Below, piece after piece: positions 1 to 6,327 of a stretch of 16,311 bases of DNA; position 1 is the stretch's first letter, and the number at the start of each line of letters is the position of its first letter. The stretch comes from an uncultured Actinomycetes bacterium (GTDB lineage Bacteria > Actinomycetota > Thermoleophilia > Solirubrobacterales > Solirubrobacteraceae). The DNA lies in contig CALAQT010000088.1 in assembly GCA_937888775.1 (NCBI GenBank), positions 1-16,311 on the forward strand, in the 5' to 3' direction. The notes beneath the pieces were generated by a model that did no database searches, was not told where the DNA came from, and saw only the letters and a program-made list of their open reading frames with translations. The position numbers and the translations under genes are program-made.

Positions 1-30
1 CACGCGGTGCCCACGCGCTCCAGAAGCCGG

Positions 31-64
31 AACCCCGGCCCCCTCTTCGGGGACCGGGGTGGTT
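31..64 (-). terminator. Terminator-like hairpin after the tRNA-Ala 3' fragment
   Basis: Read on the minus strand, a GC-rich hairpin starts about 16 bases after the CCA end of the tRNA-Ala fragment. Its outer arms are CCCCGG (33-38) and CCGGGG (54-59), and its inner arms are CCCC (40-43) and GGGG (49-52) around a short loop. There is no long T run, which is common for terminators in GC-rich actinobacteria. Its position suggests that it is the original terminator of the tRNA-Ala gene, so the fragment next to it would be the displaced native 3' end. Confidence 0.5.
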
Positions 65-79
65 CGACCTTCGGCTAAA

Positions 80-129
80 TGGTGGAGCCAACCGGGATCG
101 AACCGGTGACCTCCTGCTTGTGGAGCAGG
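80..129 (-). pseudogene. tRNA-Ala 3' half, 5' half missing
   Basis: On the minus strand the 3' half of a tRNA-Ala is plain. It has the anticodon stem CCTGC/GCAGG (113-117 with 125-129), the AGGTC variable segment, the T arm ACCGG-TTCGATC-CCGGT (91-107), the acceptor strand TGGCTCC with the U70 of the alanine G3:U70 pair, discriminator A and encoded CCA (80-82). Upstream of the anticodon stem (130 onwards) there is no D arm and no GGGGCCA acceptor strand. The anticodon loop reads TCCACAA instead of the usual TTTGCAA, so even the anticodon is lost. This pattern fits an attachment-site scar from a recombinase that crosses over in the anticodon arm. It is not a functional tRNA. Confidence 0.75.
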
Positions 130-151
130 CGATCCCGAATATCACGGCAGA

Positions 152-179
152 GCTGTCCGCGTTGGGATGCGCGGACGGC
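152..179. repeat. 10-bp hairpin between two tRNA-type fragments
   Basis: GCTGTCCGCG (152-161) pairs with CGCGGACGGC (170-179), with one G-T pair, around an 8-base loop. It lies between the inward-facing broken ends of the tRNA-Ala and tmRNA-like fragments. It could be a pseudoknot stem belonging to the tmRNA piece, or part of the former junction of a mobile element. I cannot tell which. Confidence 0.4.
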
Positions 180-189
180 GGCTGAGCCG

Positions 190-226
190 GTCGTGGACGT
201 GGGTTCGAGTCCCATCGTCTCCACTA
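190..226 (+). pseudogene. tmRNA-like 3' end fragment (ssrA remnant)
   Basis: The segment carries GGACG followed by a T arm (stem 199-203 with 211-215, loop TTCGAGT) and then CGTCTCCAC, which matches the conserved 3' end of tmRNA (GGACG, GGGTTCGA-TCCC, CTCCAC). The final CCA reads CTA. A full tmRNA would need about 300 more bases upstream, but that space holds the minus-strand tRNA-Ala fragment, so only the tRNA-like 3' end is present. A tRNA 3' end of another type is the alternative. ssrA 3' ends are frequent targets of tyrosine recombinases, and the fragment is likely an attachment-site scar. A hairpin follows at 236-262. Confidence 0.5.
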
Positions 227-235
227 GCACGGGTA

Positions 236-262
236 GGGGCGAAGTAGTGCGAACTTCGCCCC
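236..262 (+). terminator. Perfect 10-bp hairpin after the tmRNA-like fragment
   Basis: GGGGCGAAGT (236-245) and ACTTCGCCCC (253-262) form a perfect 10-bp stem with a 7-base loop, starting ten bases after the tmRNA-like 3' end. No T run follows. The distance is right for the native terminator of the RNA gene, which would mean the fragment kept its original downstream flank. Confidence 0.5.
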
Positions 263-337
263 GTTGCAGGGGTTTCTTGGTCGGGCTGAATGCGAAGGCC
301 TACGAACGGAATCCCGGTGTTTGCGGACGACCTCGGG

Positions 338-380
338 TTGCGTACGCAAGACGGTCGCAGGTCTGCGTACGCTGCGTACG
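338..380. repeat. Palindrome and tandem CTGCGTACG repeats beside the tRNA-Ser fragment
   Basis: A perfect 12-base palindrome TTGCGTACGCAA occupies 338-349. It is followed by two adjacent copies of the nonamer CTGCGTACG (363-371 and 372-380). The octamer TGCGTACG occurs in all three places. The second nonamer ends two bases before the anticodon stem of the tRNA-Ser fragment. Short direct repeats next to a tRNA 3' half resemble the arm-type binding sites of a tyrosine recombinase, but this is inferred from layout only. Confidence 0.45.
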
Positions 381-382
381 TT

Positions 383-444
383 GCGGTCTCGAAAACCGTT
401 TCAGGCCTGATTGGTCTGACGAGGGTTCGAATCCCTCCCCCTCC
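383..444 (+). pseudogene. tRNA-Ser(CGA) 3' half, 5' half missing
   Basis: The segment contains the anticodon arm GCGGT-CTCGAAA-ACCGT with anticodon CGA (383-399). It continues with a long variable arm (CAGGCC paired with GGTCTG around TGATT, typical of tRNA-Ser), a T arm GAGGG-TTCGAAT-CCCTC (421-437) and the acceptor strand CCCCTCC (438-444). Upstream, where a D arm and GGAGGGG should lie, there are instead tandem CTGCGTACG repeats. After the acceptor strand the sequence is CTTA rather than the usual G73 plus CCA. The broken end at the anticodon arm is what integration within that arm would leave. It cannot fold as a whole tRNA. Confidence 0.75.
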
Positions 445-679
445 CTTATAGGAGCCAAAACTACAAAACTAGCCCGTTTCCAGGCTATTTATGCAAATTC
501 CAGGTCAGACCCGAGACTGGGCGACTACCGCTCAGGAGGGCTAGAAACGGCTCCTTGGGGGTGCTGGCTACCCCATTCCTACCGCATGGCCCGCCATTTG
601 AACTGGTGCCAACGCTTGGGACGTGACCCCGGCGCTCCTGCTTTCGTAGGGCGAAGCGGAAGTCTGCCGAGCGGAGCGC

Positions 680-713
680 GAGACGCCTGCTCCTCGTCCA
701 GAGCAGGCGTCTC
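680..713. repeat. 13-bp perfect hairpin, GAGACGCCTG repeat family
   Basis: GAGACGCCTGCTC (680-692) and its exact reverse complement (701-713) flank an 8-base loop. The arm core GAGACGCCTG returns at 727-736 on the plus strand and at 4948-4957 on the minus strand. The hairpin could act as a terminator for rightward transcription, but the extra copies suggest a small repeat family or protein-binding sites. Confidence 0.6.
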
Positions 714-720
714 AGGGGTG

Positions 721-736
721 CCCGCCGAGACGCCTG
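721..736 (+). repeat. 16-bp repeat, copy 1 (inverted partner at 4948-4963)
   Basis: CCCGCCGAGACGCCTG here is exactly the reverse complement of 4948-4963. The two copies bracket the stretch that holds the DUF1622 gene, the two decayed genes and the Ca2+-ATPase. They may be the ends of an old insertion or chance copies of the local repeat core. Confidence 0.4.
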
Positions 737-885
737 CATCCGCCCGATTGCGGGCGCCCTGCGCTGGGCTGCGTCACGGGCTCCAACGCGGGCGCGCCGA
801 CGCATTGGGTGGGTCGGGCCTTACTCCCTGACCGAGCCGCCGTCGCCGTGCCCCGTCCTAGACCGCGGGTAGCATCGATTTGAGT

Positions 886-1272
886 ATGAGCTACGACCAG
901 GTGATCTCACAAGTCGTCAAAGTCGTTGAGGCGGTCGGGGCTGGGATCATGGTTCTCGGCGGCCTCGCTGCGTTCCTCGTGTTCGCATCACGGGCTCTGC
1001 GCCCCGAGACGGCGCGCGAGTCCTACGGCGAACTGCGCCGGACCCTGGGTCGCTGCATTCTGGTGGGCCTCGAGGTCCTGATCATCGCCGACATCGTCCG
1101 GACGATAATCGTTGCCCCGACCCTCGAAAGCGTCGCCGTCCTTGGCATCATCGTCGTTATCCGGATTGCCCTCAGTTTCTCTCTCGAGGTGGAGATCGAT
1201 GGTTACTGGCCGTGGCGTCGATGGCAGCTCACGCGCAGCGCGGACGTTAAGGCGCCACCCCGCAACTCTTAG
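886..1272 (+). CDS. DUF1622 family membrane protein
   Basis: This is a 128-residue integral membrane protein with the features of the DUF1622 family. It has a first hydrophobic segment near residues 16-35, a conserved loop (YGELRRTLGRCILVGLE) leading into a second segment with ADIVRTIIVAPT, and a third (VLGIIVVIRIALSFSLEVEI) followed by the WPW signature. The family has no established biochemical role that I know of; it is a small inner-membrane protein. I chose the ATG at 886. A TTG six bases upstream (880) would add two residues, and neither start has a clear Shine-Dalgarno sequence. It stands alone, with decayed genes downstream on the other strand. The length is about normal and the frame is intact. 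Confidence 0.85.
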   Translation: MSYDQVISQVVKVVEAVGAGIMVLGGLAAFLVFASRALRPETARESYGELRRTLGRCILVGLEVLIIADIVRTIIVAPTLESVAVLGIIVVIRIALSFSLEVEIDGYWPWRRWQLTRSADVKAPPRNS

Positions 1273-1523
1273 TCGCGGAGGCTCGCACCTCTCGCACGCG
1301 GGTTGGAGCAAGGGAGACGATCGCTTCGCGACGACTGCGACCGCCACAGCAGCACCGCACCTCGCTTGCGCATCGGACGAATCTGGAGCGCGTCGAGCGA
1401 CGACAGGCCGGTGCGCATCGGACGCTCGCCCACGACCAGCGCCAGCACCGACAGGAACAGCGTCGTGGGCGACAGCATCGCGCCGAGCGCCACGAGCACA
1501 AGCTCGGTATCAACCGAGGTCAT
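1269..1523 (-). pseudogene. GAP-family (Sap-like) membrane protein, N-terminal remnant
   Basis: The first 40 residues (from an ATG at 1523) read like the start of an actinobacterial GAP/Sap family membrane protein: a hydrophobic helix LVLVALGAMLSP, then FLSVLALVVGERPMRTGL. These proteins normally continue with five or six transmembrane helices over 200 or more residues. Here the reading turns into a hydrophilic, arginine- and serine-rich tail after residue 40 and stops at 84. I saw no continuation of the family in the other frames of this strand. It appears to be a truncated gene with a foreign or scrambled tail. The family call rests on the short N-terminus only. A decayed gene also lies next to it on the same strand. 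Confidence 0.45.
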
Positions 1524-1617
1524 CGGGCCAATGCTACGTGTCGAACAGAGCCCGACGGGTTTTCAGCGGTGGTTGTCTCGGGGGGGGGTTCGCACGCCCG
1601 GACCCCCCGCGACCTCG

Positions 1618-1909
1618 TCAGACCTCCTCGGGCTCGCCGAGGACCACGAGGCCGTGGATGCAGACCAGGCAGATGGCAAAGATGCCGAGCGACCACCAGG
1701 GGTGCGCGCCGCCGACGTCCAGCAGCGCGCCGATCGGCCGCCGCGATCCCGATCAGGCGCCCATAGATACCGCCAGCGAACAGCGAGAACGCGGCGGTGA
1801 GCTCTATGACGCCCAGGATGATGGTGATCCATCCCCACGTGTGGAGGCTCGAGAACACGTACTGCGTGTCATTGACGAAGAAATTCGCAAGCCGTAGAGC
1901 GGGGGCCAT
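1618..1909 (-). pseudogene. DUF7144-like small membrane protein, frameshifted
   Basis: One frame reads FFVNDTQYVF, HTWGWITIILGVIELTAA and a second helix ending IYGRLIGIAAA, the hallmark of small actinobacterial DUF7144-like membrane proteins. At about 1735-1745 the match jumps frame and continues as IGALLDVGGAHPWWSLGIF and then a last helix AICLVCIHGLVVLGEPEEV, with its stop at 1618-1620. So a short indel splits the gene. The N-terminal membrane helix usual for the family is also missing: in the same frame the upstream codons give an arginine-rich stretch up to 2467. The ATG at 1909 is only the nearest start. A sequencing error could explain the frameshift, but not the lost N-terminus. Confidence 0.6.
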
Positions 1910-2296
1910 CGACCGAGCCTGGCACATCTGGGCGCCTGGAGGCCGTGGCCCCCCAGGGCGTAGCAAGGGCAACCGCAGCCTGCGCGGAGTCTTCTTCCTG
2001 GACGGCGTGCTTCTGCCTTGCATGACGTGCACGACTGCTTTGCGCAGCGTAAGCAGGCGTGAGTCCACCGTCAGCCGACGCGCTTCCGATTCGTCCAACT
2101 CGACACTCTCGGACCCATGGGCCGACGCGCTCGCTTTGAGGCGGTAGCGAAAGCGACGCGATGTGCCCAGTTGGAAGGGACCTGAGCGTCCGCCGCTCAT
2201 GACGCTCTCAGAAGGGGTGGGTCGCCGATCACGCTGGCAAGGCGCTCGACCACACGCTTCGCGGCTCCGCTGGCGCTGCCCGTCTATTGTCTGTTC
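1910..2296. other. Stretch without a recognised gene
   Basis: No gene is supported here. A minus-strand frame stays open from 2467 to 1520 and includes a hydrophilic stretch at about 2200-1930 (from a possible ATG at 2201) that precedes the DUF7144-like remnant in frame. I do not recognise it, and it has no convincing ribosome binding site. It may be part of a decayed upstream gene. The promoter of the Ca2+-ATPase gene should lie at the right end, but I see no clear -35/-10 pair. Confidence 0.4.
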
Positions 2297-4873
2297 GTGC
2301 ACCAGCTCGATGACGTGCCCCGCAGTGCGAGCGGTACGGTCCGGCCGGCAATCGAGACACACGGACCCCTCCACGCCACCTCGCCCGATGAGGTCGTCTC
2401 TGCGCTCGGCTCCGACCCGACGCGCGGGCTGACTACCCTCGAGGCGGAGCGAAGGCTCCACGTCCACGGCCCGAACCGCGGCAGCGGCCGGCCCGGACCG
2501 GGATACGCGGCGTTGCTCGCCCGCCAGTTCACCGACCCGCTCGTGGCCCTCCTAGTCGCAGCGGCGATCGTGTCGGCAACGATCGGCGACGGGCTGGAGG
2601 CTGCCGTGATAGGCGCGATCGTCGTCCTGAACGCTGCCCTCGGTTTCGGCCAGGAGGCCGCCGCCGAGCGAGCGATGGGAGCGTTGCGCGCGATGTTCAC
2701 CCAACCGGCGGATGTCGTCCGCGAAGGCGTCGAGATCCGGATTCCGGCCGAGGAGGTCGTGCCGGGCGACGTTCTCGTGCTGCGCGAAGGCGGACGGATC
2801 ACAGCCGACGGTCGGATCATTGCATCGGCGAGCCTGGCGGCCGACGAGTCGGCACTCACAGGGGAGTCGGTGCCCGTCGAGAAGGCGCTCGAGGAGGCTC
2901 CCGCGGCAGCTGCGCTTGGCGATCGCAGCTCGATGGTGTACGCCGCGACGTCCATTACGCGCGGCCGCGGCCGCGCGGTGGTCACGGCAACAGGGGATGC
3001 GACCGAGGTGGGGCGGATCGCACTACTCGCCGAGCGGGCCGAGCCACCGACGACGCCGCTTCAGCGCCGCCTCGGCGGCCTTGCCCGCGCAATGGTCGGC
3101 ACCGGCATCGTCCTGACAGTCGCGTTGACGGCAGGATCGGTCCTGCAAGGCTCCTCACTCCACCATTCGTTCCTGATCGGCGTCGCGGTCGCCGTCGCCG
3201 CCGTTCCAGAGGGGCTCGCGGCGACGGTGACCGTGGCGCTTGCGCTCGGAGCCAGGGCGATGGCGGAGCAGGGAGCGATCGTCCGCCGCCTGTCGGCGAT
3301 CGAGACAATCGGCCAGACCACGACGATCTGTGCGGACAAGACCGGCACACTCACGGAGAACCGACTTCGACTGACCGGGTTACACGCCGCCGAAGGTGTC
3401 GACGAGTTCACGCTGCTGGGGGGTGCCGTGCTCGCGTCGAGCGCCGAACTACTCCGCTCAAACGATGGGGCAACCCGCTTCGCCGGCGACCCGATTGAGG
3501 GCGCGCTGCTACTCGCGGCCCTCGACCGCGGCCTGTCGCGCGAGGACCTTCTGGCAGGGCGCAGGCGCGTCCGCGAGATGCCGTTCGACGCGGCCCGCAA
3601 GCGGATGACGATCGTCTATGCCGAGTCGGGGGGCGTCCTGCGGGCGTTCAGCAAGGGAGCGCCGGAGACCTTGTTCGAACGCGCGACTATCGATCCCGTC
3701 GAGCGCCAGCGGCTCGAGCACCAGGCACACGAATGGGCGAACGAGGGTTTGCGCGTGCTCGCGGTATGTGGCCGGGCCGTCCCGGACGACGTGGGATTCG
3801 GCGAGGATGTCGAGAAGGATCTGCGCCCCCTCGGGCTCGTGGCCTTGCACGATCCCCTGCGCCCGGCAGCCCCGACGGCAGTGCGTGAGGCGCGGGCGGC
3901 CGGTGTGACGGTCCGAATCCTGACCGGAGACCACCCGCGGACGGCTACCGCGATCGGGCGGGCGCTGGGGCTCCCGCCGGAAGCGGTCTTTGCACGAGTG
4001 ACCCCAGAGGACAAGCTCCGTCTCGTCGAGCAGCTCCAGCGCGGCGGCGAGGTCGTCGCCGTGACCGGCGACGGCGTCAACGACGCACCGGCCCTCCGCC
4101 AAGCGGACGTAGGGATCGCTATGGGACGCTCCGGCACGGAGGCGGCTCGCGAGGCTTCCGCAATCGTTCTGACCGACGACAACTTCGCGACGATCGTCGC
4201 CGCAATCAGCGAGGGGCGGCGGATCGCCGACAACATCCGCAAGGTCGTCGCCTTCCTCCTGTCAGCGAACCTCGGCGAGGTGGTGCTGTTCGCGATCGCG
4301 ATCCTGGCTGGCGTTGGCGCGCCGATGACCGTCGTCCAAGTCCTAACGGTCAACATTCTCACCGACGGCTTACCGGCGATCGCGCTGGCTCGCGACCCGG
4401 CCTCCGCCGAGACGATGTCGCTCGGCCCCCGGCCGCAGGCCGCGCTGATGCCCCGGCCGCTTGCCGCTGCCCTGGGCGGAATCGGCCTGCTGGTCGGCCT
4501 CGCTGGGCTCACCGCCTACCTGATCGGCCGAGCGATCGATCCGGCCACGGCGCAGACGATGGCCTACGCCACGATCGCACTGTCCGAGCTGGCCCTCGTC
4601 TTTTCATGCCGGTCGGTCGGCGTCTCGGCGTGGCGTCTGCCGGCGAACCGGCACCTCGCCGGCGGCGTGATCGCTTCGGTTGTGTTGCTCGTCGCGACTG
4701 TTTACGTCGGGGCACTGAACACCCCGTTTGGCACCGTCTCACTCGGCCCCAGCGAGCTGGCGATCACAGTCGGGCTTGCCGTCGTGCCTTTTGTCACCCT
4801 CGAGGCCGCAAAGGCGGTCCGGCGGAAATCGCCGCACTGGGAGGTTCGCGGTAGGGGCGCCGCTAGTGGTTAG
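2297..4873 (+). CDS. P-type Ca2+-transporting ATPase (P2-type)
   Basis: This 858-residue cation pump of the SERCA/PMCA-like group couples ATP hydrolysis to Ca2+ export across the cytoplasmic membrane. All catalytic marks are present: actuator TGES (188-191), phosphorylation site DKTGT (Asp347), nucleotide-binding KGAPE (453-457), TGD (543-545) and the hinge GDGVNDAP (591-598). The transport helices carry the calcium ligands of the family: PEGL in M4 (304-307), N658-x-x-E661 in M5 and N686-x-x-T689-D690 in M6. This favours Ca2+ over heavy metals; no N-terminal CxxC domain is present. The N-terminal cation-transporter domain (residues 26-75) and the C-terminal helices complete a normal length. 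The start is the GTG at 2297; a second GTG at 2315 is also possible. It stands alone between decayed DNA on both sides, so it may have arrived by transfer. Confidence 0.93.
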   Translation: MHQLDDVPRSASGTVRPAIETHGPLHATSPDEVVSALGSDPTRGLTTLEAERRLHVHGPNRGSGRPGPGYAALLARQFTDPLVALLVAAAIVSATIGDGLEAAVIGAIVVLNAALGFGQEAAAERAMGALRAMFTQPADVVREGVEIRIPAEEVVPGDVLVLREGGRITADGRIIASASLAADESALTGESVPVEKALEEAPAAAALGDRSSMVYAATSITRGRGRAVVTATGDATEVGRIALLAERAEPPTTPLQRRLGGLARAMVGTGIVLTVALTAGSVLQGSSLHHSFLIGVAVAVAAVPEGLAATVTVALALGARAMAEQGAIVRRLSAIETIGQTTTICADKTGTLTENRLRLTGLHAAEGVDEFTLLGGAVLASSAELLRSNDGATRFAGDPIEGALLLAALDRGLSREDLLAGRRRVREMPFDAARKRMTIVYAESGGVLRAFSKGAPETLFERATIDPVERQRLEHQAHEWANEGLRVLAVCGRAVPDDVGFGEDVEKDLRPLGLVALHDPLRPAAPTAVREARAAGVTVRILTGDHPRTATAIGRALGLPPEAVFARVTPEDKLRLVEQLQRGGEVVAVTGDGVNDAPALRQADVGIAMGRSGTEAAREASAIVLTDDNFATIVAAISEGRRIADNIRKVVAFLLSANLGEVVLFAIAILAGVGAPMTVVQVLTVNILTDGLPAIALARDPASAETMSLGPRPQAALMPRPLAAALGGIGLLVGLAGLTAYLIGRAIDPATAQTMAYATIALSELALVFSCRSVGVSAWRLPANRHLAGGVIASVVLLVATVYVGALNTPFGTVSLGPSELAITVGLAVVPFVTLEAAKAVRRKSPHWEVRGRGAASG

Positions 4874-4947
4874 TAAGCGGCGACTGCTTCCGTGGCGAAG
4901 CGGTCGTCGTTACCACGGCGGTCAACAGTGCCGCTCGGGACGAAACC

Positions 4948-4963
4948 CAGGCGTCTCGGCGGG
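4948..4963 (-). repeat. 16-bp repeat, copy 2 (inverted partner at 721-736)
   Basis: This is an exact reverse complement of 721-736. It lies 75 bases after the stop codon of the Ca2+-ATPase. See the partner entry. Confidence 0.4.
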
Positions 4964-5155
4964 GACTCGGGAGACTGTTCCTTCGCCATCAAAGCAGCCG
5001 TCTCGATCCGGCCGTCTTAGGCCAGCGCGGTGGTCCGTCCTGTAAAGAACCCAACGGTCGTGTACGGCTTCAAGCTCGAGTTCGTCTCTTGCTCGAGGCT
5101 CGAGGCGTGCGAGCAGCAACCCACACCCGTTTCCGGGAGGCAGCACGGGTCGAGA

Positions 5156-5187
5156 CGCGAGATCGACCCTAGGGGGCAGATCTCGCG
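5156..5187 (-). repeat. 9-bp inverted repeat downstream of the HTH gene
   Basis: CGCGAGATC (5156-5164) and GATCTCGCG (5179-5187) form a perfect stem with a 14-base spacer. It lies about 240 bases beyond the 3' end of the minus-strand HTH gene. A terminator role is possible, but distance and loop size argue against a strong one. Confidence 0.3.
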
Positions 5188-5424
5188 CGATACGACCTTC
5201 CTCCGCCGAGGGGGAGGATCAGGCCGGACTCCCTGCGTGTCGAGCAGGAGGTCTTGCGGTTGTGTGCCGGCTGAGCCCGCGGCACGTCGGCCTGGCTGTC
5301 TCGGCTCTGTACGTAGGAGCGACTGCTGTCAGCGCCAGAAGTCTACGCGCGCAACCGCACCTGGCCGGCTATCGAGCAGCGATCAACGGATTGCGTCGAG
5401 GCGGGCGGCCCCCACCCATGAGCG

Positions 5425-6186
5425 CTAGCAAGAGCTGCGACGGTCGACAGACTCACTCTCCGGTCCGGCGATTTGCGCGACGTGGTGATCGAGCAGCCGC
5501 TTCCTTAGGTCCTCCTGAAACGTCTTATCACTCATGTCGAGGACCAGGTGCCCGCTGGTGTTTCTCACGGTATCCATGCCCAATGACGCGACGAACTCGT
5601 CCACGACCTGCTCTGGGACGCCGCGGTCTATCAACATTGTCAGCGCGCGCTCGCCCACCTCGTAGTTATCCTCCTGAGCGGCCAACGCGCCGAGTGGGCG
5701 TGGGATCACGCCGAGTTCCTTCAGCGTCTCCAACAGCCTCAGGCGGGCCTCATCACGGCGCTTCATTGCGCCCAAGGCCACGGGCAGGTTGCCGGCGTCC
5801 AGGGCCAGCGCGATCAGCTGCGCGGCCTCGCTCACCGAAGAGTTCATCTGTACAAGCATCTCTTCCATGATCTTCTTGCCCAGTGGCCGGCTCCGGATTG
5901 GCATCGCATCGATCGCCTCCGCCCTGAGATCATCGACAATCTGCTGCACCCGACGCGGCGTGAGGTCGTATTTCGCAGCGATCGTCGAGCAGTCGATCCC
6001 TGAGCGCCACTCCTGATAGATCACGCGGTACTGGTCCCCCCGTTTGACTGTGCTCGCAGCTGCGGTCGTGACCCCGCGCGCCGCCTTCTCCGTCGCGCGG
6101 GTCCGACGCTTCGTACGCTCGTCGCCCGCCTGCGGGCGCCCCCTGTTTTTCGAAGGCTTGCTTCGTTCGGTGGCCACACGGCACAA
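5425..6186 (-). CDS. HTH DNA-binding protein with AT-hook-like N-terminus, integrase neighbour
   Basis: This 253-residue protein is not assigned to a named family. Residues 1-50 are basic and low in complexity and include NRGRPQ (14-19), an AT-hook-like RGRP core. Residues 52-88 look like a helix-turn-helix of the homeodomain/resolvase type (WRSGIDCSTIAAKYDLTPRRV). The rest is mostly helical and acidic-basic mixed, with a possible oligomerisation part at 105-165 (MLVQMNSSVSEAAQLIALAL). It follows the recombinase gene on the same strand 141 bases downstream, so it may be the element's regulator, an excision or partition factor, or a terminase-small-subunit-like protein. A TTG at 6186 is the longest start; a GTG at 6177 is the alternative. 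An 18-base palindrome sits seven bases upstream of 6186 and could be its own operator. Confidence 0.75.
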   Translation of the reverse strand: MCRVATERSKPSKNRGRPQAGDERTKRRTRATEKAARGVTTAAASTVKRGDQYRVIYQEWRSGIDCSTIAAKYDLTPRRVQQIVDDLRAEAIDAMPIRSRPLGKKIMEEMLVQMNSSVSEAAQLIALALDAGNLPVALGAMKRRDEARLRLLETLKELGVIPRPLGALAAQEDNYEVGERALTMLIDRGVPEQVVDEFVASLGMDTVRNTSGHLVLDMSDKTFQEDLRKRLLDHHVAQIAGPESESVDRRSSC

Positions 6187-6192
6187 GGTACT

Positions 6193-6210
6193 AGCCGATC
6201 TCTATCGGCT
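6193..6210 (-). promoter_or_regulatory. Palindromic operator candidate before the HTH gene
   Basis: AGCCGAT (6193-6199) and ATCGGCT (6204-6210) form a perfect 7-bp inverted repeat with a 4-base centre, ending a few bases before the start of the HTH gene. The position and symmetry fit an operator bound by a dimeric HTH protein, perhaps the product itself. A leader RNA hairpin is the alternative. Confidence 0.4.
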
Positions 6211-6327
6211 GAAACGGCTGCGTCTAGGCGACGGCAGGCCGATGATGGGCGAGGTCATCGCGCTCGTCGACTTGCCTGCTCACGCTTGCGACCCCGGGGC
6301 GGTCAGGACCCTGGGGATGCGCGACCA

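Larger units (their letters stand above)
449..885. other. Gene-free stretch with hairpins
   Basis: I see no convincing gene here on either strand: the open frames run across the RNA fragments and hairpins and resemble nothing I recognise. The stretch holds a strong hairpin at 680-713, a further copy of its arm at 727-737 and a small hairpin CGCCCG/CGGGCG at 741-756. No clear promoter for the following DUF1622 gene is visible. Confidence 0.5.
4874..5424. other. 551-base stretch without a recognised gene
   Basis: No coding region is supported. The stretch includes one copy of a 16-bp repeat (4948-4963) and a 9-bp inverted repeat (5156-5187). It separates the Ca2+-ATPase from the convergent minus-strand HTH gene. 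The open frames on both strands show no family resemblance. Confidence 0.5.

Noticed and set aside
485..805. 106-residue minus-strand open frame
   Set aside because: Arginine-rich composition typical of chance GC-rich frames, crossing the 680-713 hairpin. No start signal or family resemblance.
79..831. 250-residue plus-strand open frame
   Set aside because: It runs through three RNA-gene fragments and several hairpins. Its beginning is the familiar false translation of a tRNA region, and no domain is visible.
5030..5870. Overlapping plus-strand open frames after the Ca2+-ATPase
   Set aside because: Low-complexity Arg/Pro/Ser translations, partly antisense to the HTH gene. No ribosome binding site or domain.
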